From assembly GCA_946183145.1 (NCBI GenBank), contig CAMGZM010000009.1:1-64000 (forward strand): a stretch of 64,000 nt of DNA, given 5' to 3'. The notes under the pieces were generated by a model. The model made no database searches and was not told the origin of the DNA. It saw only the letters and a program-made list of their open reading frames with translations. This stretch comes from an uncultured Fretibacterium sp. (GTDB lineage Bacteria; Synergistota; Synergistia; Synergistales; Aminobacteriaceae). The translations under genes and the position numbers were made by a program. Shown in pieces: positions 1 through 9,339 of the stretch (its first letter is position 1; each line of letters opens with the position of its first letter).

Positions 1-2366
1 ACACGCACATAAGTACATATGCACCGTCAGATGCGGCCATGGCTTCAGGAAGTGAGAAGAGAATTTCCCCGCCGATTTCGTACGCGTCATTGCTTGAGAG
101 AGTCCACGTCTCAGAAGTTATTATGCTGTGGAATGTATTAACATCAGAAGCAGCTATTCCCGGGAAAGCATCTGTTACAGCGTTGATCAGGCCGGAGTCG
201 AGAGTTATATTCGCGACCCAGAAACTTCCGCCCCTCGGATAATACATATGGAGTGTCGGAACGCTCAAAGTCATTTTCATTGCGCCTAATGCAGAGCCTG
301 TATCATACTCATACACAACACGTGAAGGGCGCGAGGCAAAAAGCACAGTCTCACCGAAAATCAAAGCTATTTCACGGCCGTTGCTGTCGTATGCCTTTAC
401 GGATTTTACGCGGCTTATGCTGCTGCCGACATATTCAGACAAGCTCATGCTGTAGGGATAATCACTTCTGCCCGACGGGACAATATGCAGCGTTTCCAGG
501 GCGTTATCACAGCTTAGGGCGGTGAGGGCGTAATTTCTCGACAGATCCAAGGCTGGTATGTCGTTGCTGTTGCAGGCAAGAAGCTCAAGAGCTGTATTAT
601 TTCTCAGGTCTAAGGCCGTAAGCAAATTGAAGTTGCAGTCCAATGCCTTAAGGTTTGTGTTATTTCTCAAATCAAGCTCCGTAAGCAAATTGCTGTAGCA
701 GTAAAGAACAGAAAGATTCCGGCAGTTTCTGACACCAAGACGGGTCAGACGGTTCGCGCTGCAATTAAGTATTTCCAGAGCTGTGCACCTGCTTACGTCC
801 AGTGCTGTGAGCTTATTCTTGAAGCAGTCAAGCACTTGCAGGATTATGCATCCGCTTACGTTTAACGAGGTGAGCTGATTGTCTTCGCAGTAAAGCATTT
901 GCAGGGCTGTACACTTGCTTGCGTCTAAGGCTGTGAGCTTGTTGTGTTCGCAGTCAAGTATATTCAGCAAAGTACATCTGCTAACGTCTAATGCTGAGAG
1001 CTGGTTTGTGTCGCAGTCAAGCACTTCCAGAGCCGTGCACCCGCTAACGTCTAGTGCTTCAAGTCGGTTGCTGTCGCAGGCAAATATTCTCAGGGCAGCG
1101 CATGAACTCACATCCAAAGCTGAAAGTTTGTTGTTATCGCATCGGAGTGTATTCAGGTAAGTGCAGCCGTTTACGCTGAGTGATGAAAGGTCATTGCTGT
1201 AGCACAGTATCTCTGTCAGAGCTTCTTTGCCCGAAAGATTTAGGCTTGTGAGGCTGTTATTGTAGCAGTAAATCTTTCTGAGAGATGCGCAGCTGGTTAC
1301 GTTCAGCGATGACAAATTATTATTGGAGCATTCAAAATCCGTGAGAGACGTATTTCCTGAAAAGTTGAGGCTTGTTATTCTGTTGTTGTAGCAGTTGAAG
1401 CTTCTGAGCAAAGGAGAAGTGCTTACGTCCAATTCTGCGATATTGTTGTTGTAGCATTCGAGTACGTCGAGAGAAGAACAGCCAGTTATGTTCAGCGATG
1501 ACAGGTTATTATTGTAGCACCATAAATATACAAGCGCGCTTTTGCCCGAAAGATTGAGGCTCGTGATACTGTTGTTATGGCAGTCAAGAATACGGAGAAG
1601 ATTCAGCCCGCTTACGTCTAATTCTGAGAGATTGTTGTTGGAGCAAGTGAGCCTGTCTAGGTTAGCGCATCCTGTTACATTCAGCGAGGTTAGCTCATTG
1701 CTGTAGCATAACAGGTCAAAGAGAGCCGGACTGCCCGAAAGGTCAAGAGCTTTGATGCTGTTGTTGCTGCAATTAAGAAGCCTGAGAACGGAAAATCCGC
1801 TTGTGTCTAACGCCGTAATGCTGTTGTTCTGGCAGTAAAGCGTATCGAGTGAAACACAGCCCGTTATGTTGAGTGAGGATAAATCATTGCTGTAGCACCG
1901 TAAATCTGTCAATGCCGGACTCCCGGAAAGGTCAAGAGCTGTGAGCTTGTTATCGTAGCAGTAGATAGTATCAAGTGCTGTGCAGCCCGTTATGTTCAGT
2001 GAGGCTAAATCATTGCTTGAACACCATAACCCTATGAGAGCCGGACTGCCCGAAAGATCGAGGGACTTAATGCCGTTGTTGTTGCAGTCAAGAATCCGCA
2101 AGTATCTTGTGCCGGAGGTATCAAGCTCAACAATATTATTCATCGCACAGTACAGTTCGAACAAATACCTGTTTGCGCTTATGTCGAGTTCCGAAATGTC
2201 ATTACTCTCACAGTTCAAATTAGCGAGGCGCGGATTTCCTGAAATATCAAGTTTACTCAGCTTATTATATGAACAGTCGATCAGCACAAGTTGGGGATTG
2301 CCGGAAATATCAAGCTCCGTCAGACCGTTGTAAGAGCAGTTGATTCCCATAAGGTTTGGGAAATGC
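1..2366 (-). repeat. 63-bp coding tandem repeats (LRR units)
   Basis: On the minus strand a diverged 63-bp unit encoding 21 residues recurs in tandem from about 520 to 2360. Each copy carries a Cys-containing strand (LDC or LxC) followed by N-x-L-x-x-L-D. Two subtypes alternate in the middle: 'LDLSGSPAL' or 'LNLSG' units and 'LNITGC' or 'LNVTGC' units. This suggests duplication of two-repeat blocks of 126 bp. The repeats are protein-coding, not a CRISPR array. Confidence 0.8.
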
Positions 2367-2597
2367 TCAATACCCTTCAGGGAAGATATACCCCTGTTTA
2401 CCGCAAGCAATTATACTTGTGTTTTCTGCCTGTTCAGTTGTGAGTATGCTCTCTCCTCCGGCTATATAATACTGAACGTAAAATCGGAATGTTTCATCGG
2501 GGAAATTCGCGGAATTAATTGCGACATCAGCCCACGCACACGCGCACATAAACAGCGAAAGCACAATTGCCAATGCGAACACAAAACGCTTGTTCAT
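1..2597 (-). CDS. Secreted leucine-rich-repeat protein, frameshifted and truncated by the window edge
   Basis: This gene encodes an exported protein made almost entirely of about 28 leucine-rich repeats of 21 residues, pattern LxxLxCxxNxLxxLDxSxCxx (close to the IRREKO-type LRR consensus). ATG at 2597 has AGGAGG 8 nt upstream and is followed by a signal peptide (MNKRFVFALAIVLSLF) and an 'INSANFPDETFRFYV' leader typical of such proteins. The signal-peptide frame stops at 2367. The LRR frame begins one base out of phase at CCCC 2391-2394. Removing one C restores a continuous reading 'GKQGISSLKGIEHFP'. The LRR frame is open from there to base 1, ending in a non-repeat C-terminal region. Either the gene is broken or phase-variable, or the assembly has a homopolymer error. 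The target is unknown; surface adhesion or binding is inference. Confidence 0.8.
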
Positions 2598-2630
2598 TTG
2601 CAAAACCTCCTGTAATTTTTGTCGATGATG

Positions 2631-3587
2631 CTATTTCTTCTTTTTGCTGCTTTTTTTCACCCCGCTGTCTTTTGCAAAAGCTTTTATCTTGATGAGTTTG
2701 TCAGCCTCCCTTTGTGTGAGCGGCTCTGCTTTGTTTCCTTTCCTGAGGCTTGAAGCCAGACCGCCGTTCTTAATTACCTGCGCATAGCTGAAATCACGCT
2801 GTGAATCCGTAACCTTCACCACAGCAAGAAGCGTTAATTTCCTGCCCATTGATGTGCCGTCAAGGTTGAATACTTCTTTTCCCTCTGAGTAAATCCCGAA
2901 CATGCTCCCGTCGCTGATGCCCCAATTTTTCCCGGCGTTAAGGGTTATTTCTTTTGCGGTGATATTCACAACTTGAATACGGTCTCCGGCTAAGTCTTCT
3001 CGTATCCTGAAACTTGTTCTGAATACAGCCTCAGCGATTGCAGACTCTTCAATGCCCTCGAAAAATTTTCCCATGTCGCTCCTGAAACCGTAAAAATTAA
3101 AGCCCTTGCCACTCCGCGAGGAACTTCCGCTTTCAGAGAATGCCATAATCACTTTGCTTGTTGTAATGTCTACTACACGTACATCAATTGCGGCTATAAC
3201 TTCTTCACGCTTTTCACTGTAAAGCCACAAATCTGTCTCTGAAACTTTGCGCTCAAGATTCGTTACGGAACCGACAAGCATATAGTTGCAGCTCATTAAT
3301 TTACCCAGCTGAACAACTTCGCTGTCGTCAAAAATTCCTGACTGCGCTAACTGATGTTCTTTCGCAAGATCATCAAATCGATCACGTTCAACGACAACAA
3401 GAGACGGTGAATTTGTCAGAACACGCGCAAAAATATCACCGATTGCGGCGGCCTGCTGTTCTGTTACGCCTTCTGCCCTCGAAAGAAATTTCATGACTCC
3501 CAGACGTATAGAGGGATTGCCGTCTGCATTCGCGCATGAAACACACACGCACATCAACAAAAGAAACGATAGTATTATTCTTTTCAT
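2631..3587 (-). CDS. CsgG-like exported protein with C-terminal extension
   Basis: 318 residues. A signal peptide (residues 1-21) is followed by a CsgG/curli-assembly-like domain: 'RLGVMKF' strand, 'VVVERDRFDDLAKEHQLAQSG' helix (about residues 68-90) and 'MLVGSVTN'. Family members act as secretion channels or as periplasmic and lipid-anchored assembly factors. No lipobox is evident beyond the Cys-rich signal peptide, so anchoring is unclear. Residues about 200-290 form an extra beta-rich region ('GKNWGISDGSMFGIY'), and the protein ends in a Lys-rich tail. It lies 7 nt downstream of a second CsgG-like gene (3595-4215) and upstream of the LRR protein gene, all on the minus strand, so the three may be one surface-export unit (inference). 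Confidence 0.7.
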   Translation of the reverse strand: MKRIILSFLLLMCVCVSCANADGNPSIRLGVMKFLSRAEGVTEQQAAAIGDIFARVLTNSPSLVVVERDRFDDLAKEHQLAQSGIFDDSEVVQLGKLMSCNYMLVGSVTNLERKVSETDLWLYSEKREEVIAAIDVRVVDITTSKVIMAFSESGSSSRSGKGFNFYGFRSDMGKFFEGIEESAIAEAVFRTSFRIREDLAGDRIQVVNITAKEITLNAGKNWGISDGSMFGIYSEGKEVFNLDGTSMGRKLTLLAVVKVTDSQRDFSYAQVIKNGGLASSLRKGNKAEPLTQREADKLIKIKAFAKDSGVKKSSKKKK

Positions 3588-3594
3588 GTTAATG

Positions 3595-4215
3595 TTATTC
3601 CTTCCAGTCTCTTGCCTTTATTGCTGTTACGTGTTTCATTACTGCGTCGCGTGTTGCTGAAGCGAGAATGCCGCCGTGTGTCCTCTTGTAGCCGCCTATG
3701 AAGAAGCCTTTATAGCCTCCGAGACTCCCTTTTGCGTCCTGCTTTGAGCTTCCGAGCTGTTCCGATGAGTAAACGATTCTGCCTGTCGTGTTGTCGATAA
3801 TGCGAATCTCAAGGAGTACGTAAGCTGTTTTTGACACGGCCGCGCTGCCTATTATGGGAAGGACGAAGCCCCTGCCTTTCTCATGGTAGTAATAGAGAGT
3901 TATAGCTCCCTCCATACCGTATTGTGCGCTGTGAAGTTTACCGATCTCAAGAACCATAGAGGGATCAATCAAACCTTCCTGGCTGAGTTTCAGCTCCTGC
4001 GCTATGTGGTCGAGCCTCTCACGTTCTACAAGCTCAAAGACTTGTGCCTTGTTCAGCTCAGTAACCATCATGTCCATCACTGCGCCGGCGGGAGCGTCTT
4101 TCTCCTGCGTTCTGTCCTCGAACTGTCTGACGGCCATTCGCGGCAAAGCGTATCCCGTACTCGTCAACATTGCTGCAACTGCGAACACTAATAACCATCT
4201 TGCAATAGTACGCAT
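3595..4215 (-). CDS. CsgG-like exported protein (short)
   Basis: 206 residues. The ORF track starts at a TTG (4221), but AAGGAG lies 9 nt from the ATG at 4215, so I use that start. An N-terminal signal peptide is followed by the CsgG pattern 'MAVRQFEDRT', 'FELVERERLDHIAQELKLSQEG' and 'YGMEGAITLY', then 'LEIRIIDNTTGRIVYS'. It is shorter than the neighbouring 318-residue paralogue and lacks its C-terminal beta region. It is the first gene of the 4215-to-1 minus-strand unit. A role in outer-membrane transport or assembly is inferred only from the family. Confidence 0.7.
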   Translation of the reverse strand: MRTIARWLLVFAVAAMLTSTGYALPRMAVRQFEDRTQEKDAPAGAVMDMMVTELNKAQVFELVERERLDHIAQELKLSQEGLIDPSMVLEIGKLHSAQYGMEGAITLYYYHEKGRGFVLPIIGSAAVSKTAYVLLEIRIIDNTTGRIVYSSEQLGSSKQDAKGSLGGYKGFFIGGYKRTHGGILASATRDAVMKHVTAIKARDWKE

Positions 4216-4341
4216 ATACAATTACTCCTTATGAAAAATTTTTGTGTCTGGAAATATTTTTATCTTAGCATATACACTTTTAACACACAATGAATCAAAG
4301 TTATTTGCGATAAGAGAGGGAATCTTTCTGAAATGTTGAGA

Positions 4342-4382
4342 TAAAAAAAGCACTCCCCGATTCATTCAGAGAGTGCAAAAAA
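4342..4382 (-). terminator. Rho-independent terminator of the FAD oxidoreductase operon
   Basis: Perfect 6-bp stem GCACTC (4350-4355) with GAGTGC (4371-4376). On the minus strand it is followed by a run of seven T. It lies just after the stop of the 4392-5654 gene. The plus strand also has A/T runs, so it may work in both directions. Confidence 0.7.
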
Positions 4383-4391
4383 ATTCACGTA

Positions 4392-5654
4392 CTATATCAA
4401 TGCGCCCTGCCTGATTAATTCCCGGCGAATCGATTCAGAGTCAGTATGTCCCGTTTCACCCTGCAAAGCCGCAGCGACTCCCGCAGCATGTCCCGTAGCG
4501 AAACACGTACCCATTACACGCGATGCCGCCATAGCCTGAGAGTCAGCGCAGATCATTCTTCCGGAGCCGTAAAGATTCTCTGTGTCAACGCTCTGAATAC
4601 ATCCCAGCGGAATATCGTAGTAACTTGCTCCCGGTACATCAAGATATGTTGCCGCCTCGTTAAGTGATGAATGTATTTCGGGCTTCCATCCTCCCCGTGC
4701 GATTCCTTCAGGGGATTTGCGGCGGTTGAGTACGTCTTCTGCTGTCAGCATGTATTTTCCTGCAAGCCTGCGAGTCTCTCTGAATCCTATTGACGGCCCT
4801 ATCATCGTTAATTCTGCGTTCTCCATGCCAGGCATGAAACGTTTGAACGCGTCAACGTAATACAACGCCTGAGAGCGCGTGAATTTCTCCATTCTCGTCA
4901 ATTCCTCAGCGTTAAGCCCTTCAGGTATTACGCTCGGCAATAACACAATTACTTCCTGAGAGCCTGAAATCTTGAGGATAAATCCCCGTTCGCGTGTGAG
5001 ATTCGGAATCCCCGCGTCTTTTCCCGCCTTAACAGCTCGTTCAACAGCCGAGGGACTCATATCCTTTGTGATGTCGACTCCGCAGAGCCTGAAAGGAAGA
5101 GTCGCCGTCATTACCTGCCCGCGTTCATCGCCCCATAAAGTTTTTGCCCCGGCCATGTGAGCGAGATTCGCATCCCCTGTAGCATCAACAAAAGTTTTTG
5201 CGTGAACCGTGAAGCGCGACTCATCATCAATACATGTTACGGACTCAATCACATTCCCGGTGCGTTTTACGTCAATAATGTTTGTGTGAAGGAAGTACTT
5301 TGCGTTGTTCCTGTCCATCAAGTTATCGAGCGCAACTTTCATGTATTCGGGCTTGAAGTTTATGTTTTTGTTCCCCGCCGCTGAGATTATTGTTTCGGTT
5401 GACGCTGGTGAAAGCCTCTGCATTTCCTCAAGCACTGACTCGCAGACTCCCGCAACACATTTCACGGGGTTTTCTCCGCAAGTGTAGACCGCGCACAAAG
5501 CACCGACTCCCGCGTTAGTCCCCTCGCCGCCAAGATACGCGCTACGTTCGACGAGAAGGACATTCGCCCCGGCCTGTGATGCTCCGATTGCAGCAGAGAC
5601 TCCCGAAGTACCTCCGCCCGCTATGAGTACGTCAGCAAAATATTCTGTCTGCAT
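4392..5654 (-). CDS. FAD-dependent oxidoreductase (FAD_oxidored family)
   Basis: 420 residues. The N-terminal Rossmann motif 'DVLIAGGGTSGVSAAIGAS' (residues 8-26) is followed by 'LLVERSAYLGGEGTNAG', then a central 'VDATGDANLAHMAGA' and a C-terminal 'SGRMICADSQAMAASRVMGTC' FAD-binding stretch. This fits the FAD-dependent oxidoreductases near fumarate-reductase/succinate-dehydrogenase flavoproteins whose substrates are mostly unknown. It lies 3 nt downstream of a DASS-type anion permease (5658-7112), so the permease may import its organic-acid substrate (inference). The ATG is close to the upstream stop, suggesting translational coupling. Confidence 0.8.
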   Translation of the reverse strand: MQTEYFADVLIAGGGTSGVSAAIGASQAGANVLLVERSAYLGGEGTNAGVGALCAVYTCGENPVKCVAGVCESVLEEMQRLSPASTETIISAAGNKNINFKPEYMKVALDNLMDRNNAKYFLHTNIIDVKRTGNVIESVTCIDDESRFTVHAKTFVDATGDANLAHMAGAKTLWGDERGQVMTATLPFRLCGVDITKDMSPSAVERAVKAGKDAGIPNLTRERGFILKISGSQEVIVLLPSVIPEGLNAEELTRMEKFTRSQALYYVDAFKRFMPGMENAELTMIGPSIGFRETRRLAGKYMLTAEDVLNRRKSPEGIARGGWKPEIHSSLNEAATYLDVPGASYYDIPLGCIQSVDTENLYGSGRMICADSQAMAASRVMGTCFATGHAAGVAAALQGETGHTDSESIRRELIRQGALI

Positions 5655-5657
5655 GGC

Positions 5658-7112
5658 CTAAATCATCCCTATAATCATTTCGCCCAGAGGATAGCCCACG
5701 AACGTAAGCACAAGCACCGCCATCACCGCGAAAAATCCGCCCCATATGAACATGTCTTTTGCCGTCGTCCATCCTGAGCCGATAGCAACAGTGTTGATTG
5801 TTGACTGGCCAGCCGGAGTCATGTTGCAGACAGCCGCCGAAAATCCCACCATCATCAAGACAGCCCCGACGCTCACACTTCCTGCGGGCATTGCTGTTAA
5901 TACTGAGAGAGCTACTGCGCTGACGACTGTTGTTGTTACGATGTTAGAGGAGAAATTTGTCTCAAGTATCGCCCACGTCATGAAGAAGAGTATCATTGCG
6001 GTTAATGACATGTTAGCTGTGAGAGGCTGAAGAGTCGCCGTAAGCCATTCGGATATTCCCACGTCCTTGTTTGTGAGGCATGAACCGAGCCATGTAGCCG
6101 CGCCAGTCATGAGAATAGATCCCCATAATATTCCCTTTGATGTTACTTCCCGGAAATTCATTATGCGTTCGCCCTTGTCCTTGAGAATGTAGAGGATTAT
6201 GCAGCCCAAAAGCGGAGGCATTGCGGTTGTGTAGCTGTTGATTGTCTTGTAGAGTCCCGGAAATGTCCCGCGTATCAAGCTCGGCCCTACCCATAAAAGC
6301 ACAACGAGTCCCATTGTCGACAAAATGATTTTCTCGCGCCTGTCAGCAGGTGGAACAGTTCCCCGGAGTGCCATAGCTTTTGACGGGTCAATGCCGTGAA
6401 TATCGTCCGGCCTGTAGAAGATTCTGAAGACGAGAATCAATAACACGATCAGCAATATACCTGTAGGAATCCCGAACGCCATAAACTGGAACTGATTGAT
6501 GTCATGGCCTGTTGCCGCCGCGTAATATCCTATCGCCATCGTTGGCCAAACATGACCGATCGCCGTCATTCCTGATGAAAGACTGATACACATTGCGGTG
6601 CCCATCATAATCATGTTGCCAGTCTTGCCGCCCTTTTTGACTTCAAGCACTGAGAATATATCCTCAAGGAATGGCATAAACGCAACGAACAATACAGACG
6701 GAGAAATGAACAGTCCCATGAACGTAACCGCCGCGAAAAGGAAGCAGACAAAATGCCACGCTCCCCGGCGAGCTACTGCGTTTGTGATGAATGCGATTGT
6801 GCAGCGTCTGACGAAATTAGTTTTTGACAGGGGATATACAAGCGCGAACGTGAAAAGAAGAAATGCAACTGTCGAATTTCCGAACGCACCCGCAAATGTC
6901 TTCCCGAATCCGAAAACAGGAAGGAATCCAAGCGCAAGAAGCGTAATCATGCTCGGCCAGTCAATAGAGATAGTTATCCACATCAGCAATGACCCGAAAA
7001 AGACTCCAATAACGCCCCACGCATTAGGAGTCAGCCCCCATAATTCCGGCATGAAACGGGAGCCGATAATCAGCGCAAGCGAAAGAACGAGGAAAAAATT
7101 ATCCTTCTTCAT
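5658..7112 (-). CDS. SLC13/DASS-family anion:sodium symporter
   Basis: 484 residues, with about 12 hydrophobic segments. Family signatures include 'NAWGVIGVFFGSLLMW', 'FGNSTVAFLLFTFALVYPL' and a C-terminal 'NMTPAGQSTINTVAIGSGW' re-entrant-loop region. The family moves di- and tricarboxylates or sulfate with sodium across the inner membrane. AAGGAG sits 8 nt before the ATG. It is the first gene of a two-gene unit with the FAD oxidoreductase. The divergent neighbour is an RraA-family gene, so the region may serve uptake and breakdown of a carboxylic acid; the substrate cannot be read from sequence. Confidence 0.8.
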   Translation of the reverse strand: MKKDNFFLVLSLALIIGSRFMPELWGLTPNAWGVIGVFFGSLLMWITISIDWPSMITLLALGFLPVFGFGKTFAGAFGNSTVAFLLFTFALVYPLSKTNFVRRCTIAFITNAVARRGAWHFVCFLFAAVTFMGLFISPSVLFVAFMPFLEDIFSVLEVKKGGKTGNMIMMGTAMCISLSSGMTAIGHVWPTMAIGYYAAATGHDINQFQFMAFGIPTGILLIVLLILVFRIFYRPDDIHGIDPSKAMALRGTVPPADRREKIILSTMGLVVLLWVGPSLIRGTFPGLYKTINSYTTAMPPLLGCIILYILKDKGERIMNFREVTSKGILWGSILMTGAATWLGSCLTNKDVGISEWLTATLQPLTANMSLTAMILFFMTWAILETNFSSNIVTTTVVSAVALSVLTAMPAGSVSVGAVLMMVGFSAAVCNMTPAGQSTINTVAIGSGWTTAKDMFIWGGFFAVMAVLVLTFVGYPLGEMIIGMI

Positions 7113-7331
7113 CTTTGAAGCTCCTTATTGAAATAAATTTTATGGAATTATTGTTATTGTATAATCGTTTCACCGTGAAAGCAATCGAGGACGAAATTGG
7201 AATCCCGCTTTTGTTCCGTCATTCTCACACAATATCTCTCACTTACGCGGGTATTCTTTGAGTTTGCGGAGAAAAGATTTTCCGTAAAGCTGTAACAAAT
7301 TTTCTTTGTCCGAAAATAAAATTATCACTGT

Positions 7332-7360
7332 TTGAGTTAGTGAAGTCCCTGCTGTAATAT
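7332..7360 (+). promoter_or_regulatory. Putative sigma70 promoter for the RraA-family gene
   Basis: TTGAGT (7332-7337), a 17-nt spacer and TAATAT (7355-7360), about 45 nt before the ATG at 7405. The rest of the 292-bp divergent gap (7113-7404) is AT-rich; I see no further clear element in it. Confidence 0.4.
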
Positions 7361-7404
7361 TCGCTCGTCCACAAAAAAATCACACGCAAAAGGAGCAAAA
7401 TATT

Positions 7405-8106
7405 ATGTCAGTCGGAAAGAGAATATATCTCAAGAGAAATCTTCCTGACCCCGCAATCGTTGAAGAGTTCAAGAAAATTCCCGCCTCAAACACAGCCGAT
7501 GTCATGGGAAGAAGCTGCGCAATGAATCCCCGTATACACCTTGTGAGCAGCCCGAAACATCAGATGATGGCCGGCCCGGCGTTTACGGTGAAATGCAGAG
7601 CAGGCGACAACCTTGCGCTTCATGCCGCGCTGAATTACTGCAACGAGGGTGATGTTCTTGTCGTATCGAATGAGGAAGACACAACACGCTCATTAATGGG
7701 TGAAGTTATGATGGCGTATTTGTACCTTCAGAAGAAAATCGCGGGTATAGTTCTCGACGGCCCAATACGCGACATTGACGAGATAGGAAAATGGGACCTC
7801 CCCGTCTACTGCACTGGAACAACTCCCGGCGGCCCCTACAAAGAAGGCCCGGGCGAGCTCAACGTGCCAATCTCATGCGGAGGAATCAGCGTAAACCCCG
7901 GCGATATTATTCTCGCTGACCCGGACGGCGTTATAGTCATCCCGCGAAAAGATGCAGCTCACATTCTCGAAGACGCAAAGAAATTCCAGGCCGCTGACGA
8001 GGGAAAACTCGAAAAGACCCGCAAAGGCACAATCAACCGCGACTGGGTATACAAAACGCTTGAGGCAAAAGAATTTGAGATCATCGATGAGGTTTATGAA
8101 GCATAG
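7405..8106 (+). CDS. RraA-family protein (HMG/CHA aldolase-like)
   Basis: 233 residues, with strong AAAGGAG about 10 nt before the ATG. It shows the RraA fold signature 'GIVLDGPIRDIDEI' (G-x-x-x-D-G-x-x-R-D, about residues 113-126), with 'NCNEGDVLVVSNEED' upstream and 'VNPGDIILADPDGVIVIPR' near residues 165-195. Proteins of this family are either RraA regulators of RNase E or 4-hydroxy-4-methyl-2-oxoglutarate/oxaloacetate aldolases. The metabolic context (permease, oxidoreductase, amidohydrolase nearby) favours an aldolase or decarboxylase role. The old name 'demethylmenaquinone methyltransferase' would be wrong. Single-gene unit closed by a terminator. Confidence 0.8.
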   Translation: MSVGKRIYLKRNLPDPAIVEEFKKIPASNTADVMGRSCAMNPRIHLVSSPKHQMMAGPAFTVKCRAGDNLALHAALNYCNEGDVLVVSNEEDTTRSLMGEVMMAYLYLQKKIAGIVLDGPIRDIDEIGKWDLPVYCTGTTPGGPYKEGPGELNVPISCGGISVNPGDIILADPDGVIVIPRKDAAHILEDAKKFQAADEGKLEKTRKGTINRDWVYKTLEAKEFEIIDEVYEA

Positions 8107-8130
8107 AAATTTTTTGTGAGCAAGTGAAAA

Positions 8131-8167
8131 GGCAGGCCGTGAGTCTTTCATGACCTGCTTTATTTTT
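8131..8167. terminator. Terminator between convergent RraA and amidohydrolase genes
   Basis: 11-bp stem with one mismatch, GCAGGCCGTGA (8132-8142) and TCATGACCTGC (8148-8158), 5-nt loop, then TTTATTTTTT on the plus strand. It sits between the stops of convergent genes and may serve both. Confidence 0.65.
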
Positions 8168-9307
8168 TCAGAATGCTATATCCCTGTAAACAACTTCCCC
8201 GTTCTTGACCGTCATCAATGGCCTGTAAATATATTCGCCGCGCCTCAAATGCCCGGAGCCGTCCGCCCTGTCCCCAAACGTAACAGAAAATTTCTCACGC
8301 CTGAAAATCGCAACATCTGCAGAACTCCCAACGCTAAGAGTCCCCGCGTCAATCTTCATGTGTCTTGCGGGATTTATTGTGCAGAGACGGAATAATTCAT
8401 CTTCAGGGATTCCCATCATGCTGTATTTCGCGAGCTGATTGGCCATGCTGAAAGATGTAGGACGCAAGTACACGCTGAGTTTCGTTATGTCCGTCGCAAG
8501 AATGTCCGGGAAAAATCCTTCACGTATTGCGCGTTCTGCAACGTCAAAACCGAAATGCGCCCGTGCGTCTGAAGCCTCAAATATTACACCGCGTTTTCGT
8601 GCTTCAAGTGCTGACTGTTTCACATGGCCGTTATCATCAATAATAGTGCTTGCCTTGTTCATGTACATGTGCGTAATCACATCGCCTTCACGCAAGTATG
8701 ACAGTAATTCGTCCATTTCGCCGGGGGGATTCGTGCAGTGAACCATGACGGAGAGTCCGAGTCTTTCCGCAAGATTCACAGTCTCACGCAATGGAGCATA
8801 ACCCATATCACCGACAATTTCCGCGCTCGTTCTCAGCTTCAAGCCCAAGAGATTCCCGCGTTCCTCCTCGAAAATTTCGCGGATTTCTCCCTCGTCATAA
8901 TGTGCCGGGTTTACGTCCTCCATTTTCACAGGAAGAGAGTCGAGTCCTGTTGAGCATACGTTGATATAGGCTTTCACAGTGAGCTTTGATTTTGTGATGA
9001 AGTCCTTGTGCTGACGGAAATTTTTTGCGCCTGTGCTGCCTGCGTCCACAACTGTCGTTACTCCTGACGAAAAGCAGACGGACTCGGCGGGGATTCCGAT
9101 TTTCGCGAGGGGGTAAACATGCGAATGATGATCGATTAGTCCCGGCACAACAATACAGCCGGAAGCGTCAACCTCATTCACGGCTTCACCGTCAAGATTT
9201 TTGCTTACGGATGAAATTTTGCCGCCCTCAATCGCTACATCAAGAACATCATGAATATTATTCGCAGGGTCTATCACAGTCCCGTTGCGTATGAGTATCT
9301 GATACAT
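8168..9307 (-). CDS. Amidohydrolase/dihydroorotase-like metallohydrolase
   Basis: 379 residues, AAAGGAGG before the ATG. Amidohydrolase-superfamily layout: a small beta-sandwich made by both termini ('ILIRNGTVIDPANNI' and 'SADVAIFR'), metal-ligand motif 'PGLIDHHSHVYP' (about residues 56-67), 'LKLRTSA' with the likely bridging Lys, 'MVHCTNPP', 'DVITHMYMNK' and 'ILATDITKL' for the last Asp. It resembles the EF_0837/AHA_3915-type hydrolases, often annotated as dihydroorotase or deacetylase-like. No pyrimidine genes lie nearby, so a catabolic cyclic-amide or N-acyl hydrolase role is more likely (inference). The upstream region is taken over by the IS-like remnant ending near 9345. Confidence 0.8.
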   Translation of the reverse strand: MYQILIRNGTVIDPANNIHDVLDVAIEGGKISSVSKNLDGEAVNEVDASGCIVVPGLIDHHSHVYPLAKIGIPAESVCFSSGVTTVVDAGSTGAKNFRQHKDFITKSKLTVKAYINVCSTGLDSLPVKMEDVNPAHYDEGEIREIFEEERGNLLGLKLRTSAEIVGDMGYAPLRETVNLAERLGLSVMVHCTNPPGEMDELLSYLREGDVITHMYMNKASTIIDDNGHVKQSALEARKRGVIFEASDARAHFGFDVAERAIREGFFPDILATDITKLSVYLRPTSFSMANQLAKYSMMGIPEDELFRLCTINPARHMKIDAGTLSVGSSADVAIFRREKFSVTFGDRADGSGHLRRGEYIYRPLMTVKNGEVVYRDIAF

Positions 9308-9339
9308 TTATTCAGCCTCCTTTGTGTAAGATTATAATC

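Noticed and set aside
1-2366. CRISPR-like regularly spaced repeats
   Set aside because: The 63-bp period keeps one open reading frame encoding LRRs; there are no identical repeats with unique spacers.
2340-2615. 91-residue plus-strand ORF
   Set aside because: Antisense of the LRR gene start, no ribosome site.
6598-7131. 177-residue plus-strand ORF
   Set aside because: Antisense shadow of the DASS permease.
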